From: Acanthamoeba sp. SK_2022b | Taxonomy: Eukaryota > Discosea > Longamoebia > Acanthamoebidae | Assembly: GCA_027943245.1 (NCBI GenBank) | Contig: JANDJZ010000135.1 | Location: forward strand, 1 to 64,000 | DNA: 64,000 nucleotides | Direction: 5' to 3' | Shown: in pieces, positions 50,501 to 61,317 of the stretch | Position numbering within the stretch: position 1 is the first letter of the stretch | Layout: each line of letters starts with the position of its first letter | Program-made: the position numbers and the translations under genes | Notes under the pieces: generated by a model | The model's input: only the letters and a program-made list of their open reading frames with translations | The model's database searches: none | Told to the model about the DNA's origin: nothing

Positions 50501-53111
50501 AGCTATCTTCTCGTACAGTGCGATCGCGGGTTAAGGAACGCCCACAGAATGCACAAGCAGCTGCAGCTCCAAGTTTGTGCTATGCATGGAGGCCCGTGTG
50601 TGCGCTGCGCATATGAGTGTGGCGTTGGGGCGAAAAGGATATCTTGCTGCACGATGGCCTTCATCTTCTCGTGGGAACCGACTGTGTTGATGTCCACATT
50701 CTCGCCAAACTCCTTCTTTTCGGCATCGCTCATGTGGTAGAAGATCTGCACGCCACAAGACAATCAGCAAATACGAATAGGAGTGATGATAAAATAAACC
50801 AAGTGGCCTTGACGCGACCAGTGCCAACCACGCGACTCAATGAAACACAACACAGGGGAGGCGGTGAGGACGTACGTTTTGGGGTTCGGTGTCGAGAGTG
50901 TAGGGGAAGGTGGAAGACAGGCTCAGGACGTGCTTGATCGGCGGGCCCAGCACGCACTTGAGGTACTCGACTCCGCTCATTTCCACGTGCCTATGATGGG
51001 CGCGTGAGTTGCAAAACACCAAACATAAATATACACTAAATGCAGATTGAACACGACGGAGGGCGAGTCGTACTTGGCGATGAAGGTGAAGAGCTTGGTG
51101 GTCTGCGAGTTGAGCCTGAGGAAGTTGCCGGGCTTCTGCGCGTACTCGGCAAACTGGAGCTCGGCCACGCGTCGAGTAAAGTACATGAGCTCCTTGTTGG
51201 CGTGAGGTCGATAAAAGTCGCTGTGCAGCGACCACGTCACCTGTCGCAACAAAGAACACCACCACACCAACAACACGCGCGGCGATCAATATACCGTCAC
51301 GCGTTGGCGCGCAGGCGTGCAACGCGTACCATTTGCATCATGAGGTCGACCTGGGGCGGGTTGAAGTCCTTCCAGGTGACGGCAAGCGCAAGGTACTCGG
51401 GGTTCTCCTTGAGCGTGCGCACCAGCTCGGCGTAGGCCTGTCGGCGACAAGAAAAATGAATGCACCGCCCCAAGTGCGACGACGAAATAAAAAATCATTT
51501 TTTAAATTTTAAAAAAAAACTGCGTGTACCTCCAGCCTTCGCTCCTGTCGAGCCCATCGACACGGGGCGAGCCTGTAGCAGCTCTCTTCCATGCCCGCGC
51601 TGTCGTTGATGGGAAAATGAATGAATGCGAGGAATGCATGTGTGAAGCTCTGCTTTGAACGCGCTAGGAGCGGGGCGGCACCTTATGTCTTTGACCGAGA
51701 TCTCGGAGCGCTGGAGCGAGGCGGCGGAGGTGGCGGCCTGGCGCGTGCGAAGCAGCGCACGGGCCCACTCCTCGGTGAGCGCCACCAGCTTGTGCTGCAT
51801 TGCGATGATTCCCTCCCGCTCTGCCACGCGAACAAGACGGCTTTAGGTCGACCGGCGAGGACTGGGCCGATGAAGAACAGAAAAGGAAGTCACGAACCGT
51901 CGTTGATCCAGGCCATCTCCTTCTTGACGGTCAGCTGGATCTGTGTGAACCACTCGCCGTTGAATTGGTTCTGATCGTCCACAGCCGACTTGAACACGTC
52001 CACGTCCTTGCAGTAGGTGGTCTTGGGCTTGATCCACGTGCCCTTTCTATCCCTCAGACCTGGTATCGCGACGTCAGCACAAGCAAAGAGCGAGACAATC
52101 ATTTTAAAAATAATTGATGAATTGTTGTGTTAATTAAAAAATGGTTACCGAGTGAGAGTTTGGCAGGAGGGCTCGTGCCGAGCTGTTCGGCATCGGCTTT
52201 GTCCTCTTCCTTTTGCATTTCCTTGAAGCTCTCCTCTAGCGAGGATGGATCCAGGCTCTTGCCCGTACTCTTCACGTCGCGATTGCCGATGATCATCGCA
52301 CGCTTGATGCCCGAGCCTCCTCTGCAGTTAACAATGGAAACAAATAACAATGGAAACAAATAAACCATGATTCAATTAACAAAATAAAACAAAGAAAAAA
52401 AAACAGCACACGACGCAGAGTGAGCGGTGGCATGACGCAAGGGACCGAGCCCACGCTTCAAAGGGAGGCAAGGGGCCCTTACCGAGCGGATTGGCCGAGC
52501 TTGGAGGCGGGCGAGGATGAGAAGGAGGAGGCGGGGCTGCCACCGGTGACGCCGCGGCGCTGGTCGCCAAAGGAAAAGGACGACGGTGGGGAGGTCGATG
52601 GGGACGAGCTGCCCGAGACCGGCGGCGATGACGTGGCCGGCGAGGCGGCGCCGGACGACGAAGGCGAAGACGACGACGTCGCTCCCCTGATGGGGATCGG
52701 CGGCGGCCCCGCCGAAGAGGAGGGGGGAGTGCTGGGCGAGCCCAGCGCGCTGATGGACCGCTTGGGCCCGCTGGTGTCGGCCGAGGGCGTCGACGTCGTG
52801 CTCTTGATGAAGCCCTGCCGGCCGTCGGCCTGCACGACCAGCGTGGTGTCGTGGCTGAGGCTTCGCCTGCGCGCCTCCCTCTCCGACGCGCCCCCGTCAG
52901 TGTGGAGGCCGGCCTCGACCGGTGCAGCAGCGGTCGGGGGCGCCTCGGGGGCGCCCGGTTTTATCCGGACCGAGGAACCTAGGGCAGGGCCCTGTGCTGC
53001 AGTCTTGGGCATGCTGGCCTTGGCTTTTATGGCCTCCACCTTCTTCCTCCGTTCCTCGCGTTCCAGCTCGCGCCGCCGAAGCTCTTCCCCGTCCAGCGTG
53101 CCGGTGCTCAT
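46300..53111 (-). CDS. GAPVD1: RasGAP and VPS9 domain protein, GAPVD1/RME-6 type
   Basis: Twenty-six minus-strand exons with consistent phases give 1373 residues. From the start: 52483-53111, 52149-52321, 51898-52059, 51682-51820, 51530-51599, 51330-51437, 51074-51240, 50876-50990, 50653-50745, 50412-50506, 50249-50303, 50055-50165, 49881-49970, 49740-49805, 49455-49556, 49112-49363, 48834-49037, 48606-48731, 48435-48538, 48209-48359, 47981-48093, 47722-47870, 47303-47452, 46601-47163, 46451-46508 and 46300-46376. Residues 1-210 are Ser/Pro-rich. A RasGAP domain follows at ~430-670 (YLKCVLGPPIKHVL ... FLFLRYFNPPISSPE). The VPS9 core is at ~1075-1165 (SDDIYFKLLVYVIVQTNPPRLLSN, FWFMQFCSAVNHL). 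GAPVD1 proteins couple Ras-family inactivation with Rab5 activation in endocytosis. Two introns have GC donors (after 50055 and 49455). The exon 10 acceptor could be 3 bp away. Confidence 0.85.
49629..49719 (+). repeat. (CCAACAG)13 heptanucleotide tandem repeat
   Basis: Thirteen perfect head-to-tail units in an intron of the RasGAP-VPS9 gene, flanked by degenerate CAACAAC units. No spacers, so not a CRISPR array. Confidence 0.96.
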
Positions 53112-53486
53112 TTTTGTTTGAAGTTGCTGTTGACCTTGTTCGTTTGTTCGCTCGCACGTTTAGGTCGAACGAAGATATAGTAGAGGGCGAAAGGGGCGAC
53201 CAGGAAGAGTTGAGGCCTCCCGAAAGTAAATGGGGCGAGAGAACAGGGGAGTGCTTGACTCGCCCTCGTGCACGGGTTCCTTGTTTTTGAAAAACCGACC
53301 TGTATCGCGAAGGCTCGCTCTGGTTTGCTGCGCAGCCCCAACAGTTGTATCCACAAGTTATTAATTAGCCCAGCATTAATTTGGTGTGTCCAGTTATTTG
53401 GGGGCAGGGTGCCACAGCGAACAATTCGAAAAAAGAAAAAGAAACGAAAAAGAGATTGGATCGATCACAAGTGCGTAGTAATTGAG
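53112..53486. promoter_or_regulatory. Divergent intergenic region
   Basis: 375 bp between the starts of the RasGAP-VPS9 gene (minus) and the DNAJC8-like gene (plus); likely holds both promoters. No defined motif seen. Confidence 0.4.
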
Positions 53487-54991
53487 ATGGAGCCACCAGC
53501 CCCCAATACTGCTGAGGGAGATGCTGCAGCCCCCGAGATCGATCTGCCACGAATGGAGGCGGCGTCGGGTACCGAATTGGCCGAAAATGAAAAAGAGATC
53601 GAACGCATTTTGCAGCCCAATTCGACGTATCTCAACCTCAATCCCTTCTACGTGCTCCAGCTTTCCGAGGAGTGCACACTTGAGGAGGTCAAGCGTCAGT
53701 TTCGTCGCTTGTCGTTGCTTGTCCACCCCGATCGCAACCCCAACAATCCGAGGGCGAAGCTGGCCTTCGAAGAAATCAACAAGGCCCAAAAGGCGCTACA
53801 CGAGGCCAAGGACCTCGAGTTCTACAAAGGTGTGGTAGAGGAGGCTCGCACGCGTGTGGATGAAGAAATCAAGGTGCAAAAGAAGGACTTCAAAAAGAAG
53901 AATGGCAGCGATGCGGCATTCGAAGTGGATCCTGCCAAGGTACACCTCTCCAAAGTAATCAAATCAGGATTGATTTTTTGGCGCCACGACACTCATGGTG
54001 GTTCTGGCGTGGTGGTTGCGCCCTTGTTCAATTGCAGAAAGAGATCATGGTGCAAACGAAGGCCTGCCGCATCCTTGTAGATCTCGAAGAGCGCCGCAAG
54101 CGAGCCATGGAGGTCGAGGCTGCCCACGAAAAGCGCATGAGGTCTGTCGCTGCCAATAGCCTTTGCGCCGCGTGTTTGCCTGCGCTGACCCCGCTCTGGC
54201 GCTCGTGTTGTGCTCCTCTACACGGCGTGTCTTATTGCTCTACAGAGAAGAGGACGAGGCCAGGGCGAAGAAGAGGCGCGAGGACGCCGAGTTCGAGAAG
54301 CAGTGGGAGGAGAGCCGAGAGTCGCGAGTCGGCAGCTGGCGAGACTATCAAAAGAAGGCGGTGAAGCGACGACGCGTCATCGACGAGGCCGCCCCTCCCG
54401 TGCCGCCGCCACCTACATCAGCCCCTCCCCCTCCTCCCCCCGGTACGCGTTCGACGTTTTCGTGTAGCGCCGTCGTAGTTGAGGCCTCGAGCTGACCTTT
54501 CGCATCGGCGATATGCGACAGGAGGCGCGCCACCTCCGCCGCCGCCGGGCGTTGCCCCGCCTCCTCCACCTTCGTCGATGCCTGCACCACCGCCACCGGC
54601 CGGCCCGCCTCCTCCCTCACATCCGCCTCCTCCGCCCGCCCCCTCCTCCGCCTCCTCTACTACTACTTTGTCCTCTTCCGCCCCTCCGCCGCCCTTGCCA
54701 CGTCAGCCGCCGCCTCCGCCACTCCCCTCCTCGGGCGCCGCACCGCCTCCGCCTTCCTACGCGCCGCTGCCGCCAGCGCCGCCAGTCTACTACGCACAGG
54801 CCCAGCCCCCGGGCTTCCCAGCGTCGAGCCTGATGATGGGCGGCATCGGCGTGCCGAGCGCGAGCGCGGAGAAGAAGAAAAAGAAAAGCGAGGACGGGGA
54901 GAGGAAGAAGAAGAAGCAGAGGATCACGTTGGGAGCCGCGATCCGTCCGCCCAAGCTCAAGGTCGAGTCGCGATCATCGGGCCCCAAATGA
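53487..54991 (+). CDS. DNAJC8: DNAJC8/SPF31-like J-domain protein with proline-rich tail
   Basis: Four exons (53487-53939, 54038-54141, 54246-54442, 54522-54991), 407 residues. Residues ~35-115 match DNAJC8: IERILQPNSTYLNLNPFYVLQL, KRQFRRLSLLVHPDRNP with the HPD motif that stimulates Hsp70, and FEEINKAQKAL. After a coiled coil comes the DNAJC8 hallmark FEKQWEESRESRVGSWRDYQ. DNAJC8 acts in the nucleus with SR-protein kinases and the spliceosome. Unlike the usual ~250-residue protein, this one has a C-terminal extension of about 170 residues: polyproline blocks (up to six Pro in a row), then basic KKKKK and KKKKQR clusters that could be nuclear signals. The extension begins exactly at an exon boundary. 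Confidence 0.88.
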
Positions 54992-55535
54992 GAGCCACTC
55001 CACACACATTGACTTGCCCTTTCCCGCCCGCGCACAACGTGTTGGTATGCACTCGTTGTGTGGTTCTTTTTGGCGCTAAATCAAACAGAAAAATATATTT
55101 ATTATTCAAAAATCAAACTCAAAATCCTGTGCGATCTGGAGTTCGAACAAAAATGGGAATTCTATACTGAAAAAGGTAATTGGCTGTCAGTCGTGGTTCT
55201 CTGCTGTGCCCTGACTGTAGGTACCATTGGACGTACGTCTTATTCTGACGGAGTCCTTATTTGTAACGCGATAGTGTAGCCCCCTGCTCCTTCAGTTGCG
55301 GTGTTCTACTGGTGCGAGCGTGGTTGCCTCGGGTATTCGGATAACACTCAAGAGAGTGAGACTAGTGATCGATCAAGTGTGTGAGGTCGTCTCCCTTGCC
55401 TCGATCCGCTTCAAAGGTTTGCTCCACCTTCTCGTCTATCTGTGTTCACGCTTCCACTTCCACTCGCTCACTCAGTCTTGGTGTGCTGTCCCTAAATTCC
55501 AAACGTGCGAACTTCAACCGCAGTCCAACTAGGAG
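54992..55535. other. Intergenic, nothing recognised
   Basis: 544 bp between two plus-strand genes. AT-richer in the middle (55080-55140). No RNA gene or TATA motif I can defend. Confidence 0.35.
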
Positions 55536-56668
55536 ATGAGCGACCCGGAACACGAGATGAAGGATGAAGAGGAGGAATCTTCCTCTCACTCCGAGAGCGA
55601 CTCTGAGAGCAAATCTTCGTCGAGCTCCGGCAGAGACTCGGACAGCTCGGACAGTTCGGACAGCTCGTCCGACTCTGAGACGGAAGAGGAGGTGAAGACG
55701 GAGGAAAAGAAGCCTGTAGCTAGAGAGGAAGATAGTTCGAACATTGAAACAGACAGTAGTCACGAAGAGGGCAGTAGTGATGATGAAGAGGAAGACGACG
55801 ATGACGATGACGACGACGAGGAAGAGGAGACGCAGCCCCCGCAGGCCGAGGCTCCAGCCGAAGCCAAGGACGAGGTCGCCAAGGAGGAGCCCCCTGCACC
55901 TGAGGAAAAACCTGCCGAAGCGACACAAACAGGGGCCGAGAACAAGAGCGACGACGAAGAGGACGATGATGATGAAGAGGGTTCCAGCTCCAACGATGAC
56001 GACGATGAAGAAGAGGGATCAAGCTCTGACGAAGAGAGCTCAAGCTCTGAGGAGGATCAGAGCGAGGAGGAGAAGCCTGCCGGTACCCCTCCCATTAACT
56101 CTTCACCCACGCACGCCCACGCTCACTCCCCCCCCCCCCGTCCCTTACAGAGACTCCTGTAGCAGCTGCGGCCGAAACTGCAGCCCAGGGTATCCCCCTC
56201 TTTTACTCTGCAGACCCTGGACCCTGAGTCCCAGCGCTTCCTAACACTCGCTTTCTTGCTTGGCGTGCAGCAGCGCCAGAGGCAAGCCCGCCCAACAACG
56301 AAAAGAAAGAGGCGGAGGAGGATGACGACGACGACGAGGAGAGTTCATCGTCGGATGAAGAGGGCGACGGTGATGACGACGATGAGGAAAGCTCGTCAGC
56401 GTCGTCGTCGTCCGCTTCGTCGTCAGAGGAGGAGGATGGTACCGACGAAGAAGAGAAGGCGGAGAAGAAGGAGAACGACAAGAAGAAGTCCAAAGAGAAC
56501 GGTCACAAGAAGAAGGGAGGTGATGAGGGCGAGAACGGAAAGAAGAAGGCCAAGGCCAAGAAGGAGAAGAGTGACGAGGGCGAGAAGACCGATGAAGAGA
56601 AGGAAAAGAAGGAGATGACGGACAACAAGGAGAAGCAGGCCAGCAAGGGTTGCTGCGTCATGATGTGA
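55536..56668 (+). CDS. Hyperacidic Ser/Asp/Glu-rich protein with CaaX box
   Basis: Three exons (55536-56082, 56151-56189, 56271-56668) give 327 residues. Nearly the whole chain is Asp, Glu and Ser, with runs such as EEEDDDDDDDDEEEE and SSSDEESSSSEED; many Ser are in casein-kinase-2 contexts (SDEE, SEEE). The C-terminal third is Lys/Glu-rich and the protein ends SKGCCVMM followed by the stop. CVMM is a CaaX motif with terminal Met, which favours farnesylation; the preceding Cys could be palmitoylated. It has no globular domain, so it is probably a disordered, membrane-attached protein. No family recognised. Confidence 0.75.
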
Positions 56669-57438
56669 GCTTACCCTCGGTCGTGGCTCCCGGCCAACAA
56701 AACCGCGACCGGTGGCGAGGCACTACACGTACGTGCTGGACCACCTCGCTCAACAGCCCCCCACCCTATCTTATCCAGAATCCCAACTTTGTGTTTCATT
56801 AGTTCCACTGTGTTGCTGAGCTCAGCAACTGCTGTCTATCCAAACAAGGATCAGTTGCTGGCCCAACTCCCCCCCTCTCAACCTCACCGGAGTTAGGGTT
56901 TTGTTTGTTTGGCGCGGGTGGGCACGCCCCTTAGCGCGAACCACAATACCTCGGGCGAAGGACAGCGATAAAGGAGCGAGCACGGGACCGGGCTTCTTTG
57001 TAAGTTTTCTATTTTCCAACACTCTGGTTTCCCACCAGCCGCGCCGTTACAGATGGTGCGGGAGGGTGCACACGAACCACTAGAGGAGACCAACAAACTC
57101 GACGGGAAAATAAGCCGGGAACTGCGGCCTGACCCTGTGCCGCCGATCCGTGCAATTTCCACGCCACATCGCCATCATTACCAACAACAACTAAAGATGC
57201 AAAGATACAAGCGCTCACACAACGGCGATAGTGAGTTGAGAAATCATTGGTAAATGAATGAAAAATAAGAAAAATTAGTAGCCACACCAACACTCGGCAC
57301 GGCGGGTTCGCCTTCCTGTAAAAGATGCATCGGCAATGCGTTAGTGCAAGGTCTTTCGTATTTCATCATCGGGCTTATACGGCACCTATCGTCTCCATTC
57401 ATGCTCGCACTCTTCCTTCCAGTCGATCATCTTCCGCG
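56669..57438. other. Intergenic, nothing recognised
   Basis: 770 bp. An in-frame ATG at 57325 could extend the next gene by 38 residues (MHRQCVSARSF). Otherwise only chance ORFs. Confidence 0.35.
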
Positions 57439-58005
57439 ATGAATCGCGTGGCGATCTACAGCGCCAGAACGCTCCATTTAGACACCGGCCGTGCCACGCG
57501 GGCTGCTCCTTCCGTGCAAACCCTACAGCTCACTGACCGAGCAAAGAAGGAGCACATTTTGTTGGAACAAATGATCTTTTGCATTATTTCGATATTGATT
57601 TATACGTTTGCGCATTTGCAGAAGCTGCGCAGCTTGACATCAAAGCGCGAGGGAGGTGCCATATTGCGTGTGGAGGTGCAGAGCGGTGGGTGCTCGGGCT
57701 TCTCTTACAAGTTCGCTGTCGAGGACAAGCCGTTGAGCGAGGAAGACATGTACCTCCCTCTGTCACACCGTTCTCTCCAACACCGCATCTTCTTGTGCGG
57801 CTCACGCGATGTCCGCATCACCCATTGCAGACTGATCGAGGATGACGGTGCTCGAGTGGTGGTGGACGATGTGTCGCTGCCCCTGATCAATGGCTCGACG
57901 CTCGACTGGGACGAGAAGCTGATCGGATCCAAGTTCCAGATGCTCGCCAACCCTCACGCTGCGGGCGAGTGTGGCTGCAAATACTCCTTCACGCCCAAGG
58001 ACTGA
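57439..58005 (+). CDS. ISCA2: ISCA2-type mitochondrial iron-sulfur assembly protein
   Basis: Three coding segments: 57439-57549 (provisional end), 57622-57749 and 57831-58005. The start at 57439 gives an Arg-rich mitochondrial targeting sequence (MNRVAIYSARTLHLDTGRAT). The A-type Fe-S carrier fold follows: LQLTDRAKK, LRVEVQSGGCSGFSYKF with the first conserved Cys, DDGARVVVDDVSLPLINGST, and the C-terminal CGCKYSF pair of Cys. ISCA2 works with ISCA1 in maturing mitochondrial 4Fe-4S proteins. Oddity: the 72 bp between AKK and KLRSL look like an AT-rich intron ending TTTGCAG, but there is no phase-matching GT or GC donor. Either the donor is non-canonical (AAG|GAGCAC) or the segment, open in frame, is retained as 24 hydrophobic residues. 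Confidence 0.85.
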   Translation: MNRVAIYSARTLHLDTGRATRAAPSVQTLQLTDRAKKEHILLEQMIFCIISILIYTFAHLQKLRSLTSKREGGAILRVEVQSGGCSGFSYKFAVEDKPLSEEDMYLPLSHRSLQHRIFLCGSRDVRITHCRLIEDDGARVVVDDVSLPLINGSTLDWDEKLIGSKFQMLANPHAAGECGCKYSFTPKD

Positions 58006-58371
58006 GCCCACAGGAGCTTGGTGCCTGTCTTCATCTCCACAACAACACATTGTAAAAACGTTTCTCGCTCTTTGCTCGTGCAGAAGCCTCCCAGTCTTGC
58101 AAGCTGTGGGGTAAGCAAGAGGCTCCTAAAGGAGTGGCTTGAAATGAGAAGGCCTTGAACACAGGCATGCCCTATCCAAAACCTGTGTGGATAGGTAGGC
58201 CAGCTAATGTTTTGGATAGAAAGACCACCATAATTTCCACATGGTGAATGGATACCACATCCCACTAACACTGACTGGCGTTCAATAGGTCCCTCAACTG
58301 GAAAGAACCTGCTCTCACCCAATCATGTCACATGTGGCATCAGGCATGCACGGGAGAGGAGCTAAAAGGAA
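58006..58371. other. Intergenic between ISCA2-like gene and tRNA cluster
   Basis: No gene recognised. Confidence 0.4.
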
Positions 58372-58467
58372 TCCGGCTGCCCGGACTCGAACCAGGAACC
58401 GATAGATGACTACCGAGGTAATGATCAAGACTACAGTCTACCGCGCTACCAATTGCGCCACAGCCGG
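58372..58467 (-). tRNA. tRNA-Tyr (GTA) with intron
   Basis: Acceptor CCGGCTG pairs with CAGCCGG perfectly; D-arm GCGCAATTGGTAGCGC; anticodon stem GTAGA/TCTAT; loop begins CTGTAG with anticodon GTA; T-arm CCTGGTTCGAGTCCGGG. About 23 bases lie between anticodon-loop positions 37 and 38, the normal place for a nuclear tRNA intron, and nuclear tRNA-Tyr genes usually have one. Confidence 0.92.
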
Positions 58468-58943
58468 TTGGTATAGAGAGGACGTGTGACCCTAACATAA
58501 AATGCCGTCATAAGTACCATCATGCTGGCAATCTCCCATTCCAGTTGAAGGAAAATGTTTTTTTAACCAATAAAACACAATACAGGGCATTGTTGCCATG
58601 TTGCCAAGGGAGAAGAACAACAATGCTACAGAATAACACAAGAATTTTTGAAAAATATGAGATAGGCTGGTGGACAGGTTGCTTTGACAAGAGTGAAAGA
58701 GCATGAAGGAAATTTCGTGTTTTTTTAAAAAAAAAACAAAAAAAACAGGAAATTAGCTGGTCCTATTGCTCCTTGACTTGGAAACTGTAGGATTAAGATG
58801 AATATACTGTTGGATTTGCAGATGGAGCAGGCCCTTTGGGCAGGCAAATTTCACAAGAGAACTTAAGAACTGGCACACAGGCCCCCAGTTGGTCTGGAAC
58901 TGTAGGTCAATACAGCTGTTTCAAGTCACCCTAGAATAACATG

Positions 58944-59016
58944 GGGGGCGTAGTTCAATTGGTAGAGCGTCTGACTCCAGATCAGAAGGTTGCGTGTTCA
59001 AGTCACGTCGTCCTCA
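58944..59016 (+). tRNA. tRNA-Trp (CCA)
   Basis: Acceptor GGGGGCG with CGTCCTC (two G-T pairs), D-arm TAGTTCAATTGGTAGAG, anticodon loop CTCCAGA with anticodon CCA, T-arm GCGTGTTCAAGTCACGT. No intron. Confidence 0.92.
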
Positions 59017-59093
59017 TAATTATCCTTTTCTTTGCCTTCCCCATCTGCACTGGCGGCACGCAACATTCATGGTTTTTGTGGCTTTGGCAGCAA

Positions 59094-59163
59094 GGCCTGT
59101 GGCCCAATGGAAAGGCGTCTGACTACGAATCAGGAGATTCTGGGTTCGACCCCCAGCAGGCCT
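59094..59163 (+). tRNA. tRNA-Arg (ACG)
   Basis: Acceptor GGCCTGT with GCAGGCC, D-arm GGCCCAATGGAAAGGC, anticodon stem TCTGA/TCAGG around CTACGAA with anticodon ACG (read as inosine-CG), T-arm CTGGGTTCGACCCCCAG. Confidence 0.9.
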
Positions 59164-59448
59164 GTAGCTTTCTTTTTTTTTATTCATCACATGGTTTGTC
59201 AGGCTGGGCAAACTGTTTACATTATGGCCTCCATGCTGGTTGGGTAGCTTTTATGGAGCCTGTGGCCTTTCCTCAACCAGTTGTGCCCACTGGGACTGTG
59301 ACAGTTTTAACATGTGTGGTGGTTGTTTGGGTCAGTGCATTGTCCATATTGCAGAACAAGCATGGACAGCCAATCTCCTCTGTCCTCCAGTTGCACTGGA
59401 ACCCACTGGTCACGCAGCACCAGTCCAGCGTCAGGGCAAATAAAAGAT

Positions 59449-59520
59449 TGGTTTCACTGGGGTTCGAACCCAGGACCTACTGCGTGTGAGGCAGACGTGA
59501 TACCACTACACCATGAAACC
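59449..59520 (-). tRNA. tRNA-Val (CAC)
   Basis: Acceptor GGTTTCA with TGAAACC, D-arm GTGTAGTGGTATCAC, anticodon loop CTCACAC with anticodon CAC, T-arm CTGGGTTCGAACCCCAG. No intron. Confidence 0.94.
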
Positions 59521-60234
59521 ACCTTGGAGCTAATGTTTGAGACAAAGCTTTTGGTGCGAATATGTGACAGGTATTTGATTTATATCAAGCCTTTTTTCAA
59601 CCAGGTTGCCACGAAAATTCATAGCCAATAGCAACTTTTGCGGAGACTAAGAAAATCATGCTCTCACCTTTTGAGTGAATTTAGTTTTCTTACTGATTTC
59701 CCCCAAGTCTGTTGTTTCCAGTCCTGCAGATGACATTTTGTGCCCTAATCACTTCATGTGGTAGCCTTAGTAATGAGGCATTTCTGGAATGTCCTCCAGT
59801 CTGCAGACCATAAAAACCATGGGTGGCTGGCAGCATTCTTCTTTGCTCCCCCTGTGTGAGCAAGGGGCTGTCCTGGAGGACATTCTGGAGATGCCTATTG
59901 CAGGACCTTCCTCTGGCACCTGCGTTTGAAAGAGCCTACTAGACCATGAAATAACCAGGCAGAGGCACACAAGATATGGAGGTGATACTGGCGTCATAGC
60001 TGTTCATGTGAAGTGCAGGTTCCTATTGGTCAAAGCCATCACCATAATTACTGCACCATCATGCTGGTGCACATACCACATTCCTTGTAGACAGTTTGGG
60101 ATTCTGTAATTATCAAAATATGTTGTCACATCAAGGTATGCGTGTCAGTGCATGTCAAGTTACCAGTGTACACCTCTTGGGCTCTCCACACAGTGTGAAA
60201 TTTGTCACCAACATCGGATGGAAAAAGAGAGGAG
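59521..60234. other. Spacer within tRNA cluster, nothing recognised
   Basis: Lower-GC DNA without recognisable genes. Confidence 0.4.
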
Positions 60235-60316
60235 TGAACGGAGTGGGATTTGAACCCACGCATCCGAAGATAACAGTGCCTTAAACTGTCGCCTTAGACC
60301 GCTCGGCCATCCGTCC
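60235..60316 (-). tRNA. tRNA-Leu (AAG)
   Basis: Acceptor GGACGGA with TCCGTTC, D-arm GGCCGAGCGGTCTAAGGC, anticodon stem ACAGT/ACTGT around TTAAGGC giving anticodon AAG, a long class II variable arm (TATCTTCGGATGC) and T-arm GTGGGTTCAAATCCCAC. Confidence 0.93.
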
Positions 60317-61317
60317 TGCACATATTACCTTATGGACAATGTATATGTTGGCTTTGTTGCTGGGTGGTCGTCTTGGTTTTCAGCTCCACTTTTCCGTCAT
60401 CATGAGGAAAGCTGGCAGTAATAAGATGGTGATATTTCAGAAGACCTGGCTGTACACCAGCCAGTGACACTAACTCAACATATTCTTTTTCTCTGCTGCA
60501 GATATATGGTGGTAGGCCAAATGCCTGCTGATTTGGCAAGGTGGCAAATAAGGTGCCACAGCCAAGCATGGTGCAGGTAGAGGGAGCGTCTCTGAAGGCC
60601 ATGGTTGATGAAGCCAGGAATGCCAAGGTCTTTCACCCTTTCATTGCTCTGCACCAATCTGCACTCATCATGACCATGCTCTGGTAGTTGTTGATGCCAG
60701 CCAGGTCAGGTGCAGGTGTAGGCACTGCTTGGAGGCATTATCTCCCCAAGTAAAACCACCAGTCATTTTAGAGTTGATTTTGATGTCAAGATATTCTGCA
60801 TATCCTATGTTTACAATTCTTGTTGCCATTGCAACAACTTGGATTGTATCACTGTATAACTGTGTATTGTTGAGGAGGTGTGATATGACCTGACCTTTAC
60901 ATCATCTGTATGGTTTGCCATGCTGCTATCAATGATGGTGGCTGCTGGACTGTCATAGGTGCGCTGAGAATATCATTCTGAATAAGAGGAATTTGGTGGG
61001 ACAGTCCATACCATTACTCAGACACAGAACCTTAAGGCAGATGCATTTTACCAATGTCATTCTAATCTCCCTGTCCTGTCATATTTTAGCTGCACCAGCT
61101 ACTCCACCCATCAGCAATGATTGGGCATTGCATAGACAAAAAAAAAAAAAAAAACACCAATGTTAAGACTTATTTGAAGCGATCCTCCTCCCTATCATGG
61201 TGCTTGTAGGAAGAGGTGGAAGAAGAGGATGAGGATGAGGAAGACGAATGGCGCTTTTGCTGGGGTAGGATTCCTCTCCCTCTTCTTGCTGCACATCTCC
61301 TGAAAGTCATAATCATG
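60317..61317. other. Dispersed-repeat DNA
   Basis: 60345-60480 resembles the family at 24626 and 42960 (shared GGTTTTCAGCTSCAC stretch and GTACACCAGCCAGTGAC-like block). A poly(A) run is at 61139-61155. 61203-61258 repeats the GAAGAGGATGAGGATGAGG tract also found at 23880-23935. Confidence 0.5.

Noticed and set aside
53268..54080. N-terminal extension of the DNAJC8-like protein to 53268
   Set aside because: The extension has no family match and overlaps the promoter region; the ATG at 53487 gives the family N-terminus.
59032..59489. Plus-strand ORFs across the tRNA-Trp, Arg and Val genes
   Set aside because: They run through well-formed tRNA genes and have no domain.
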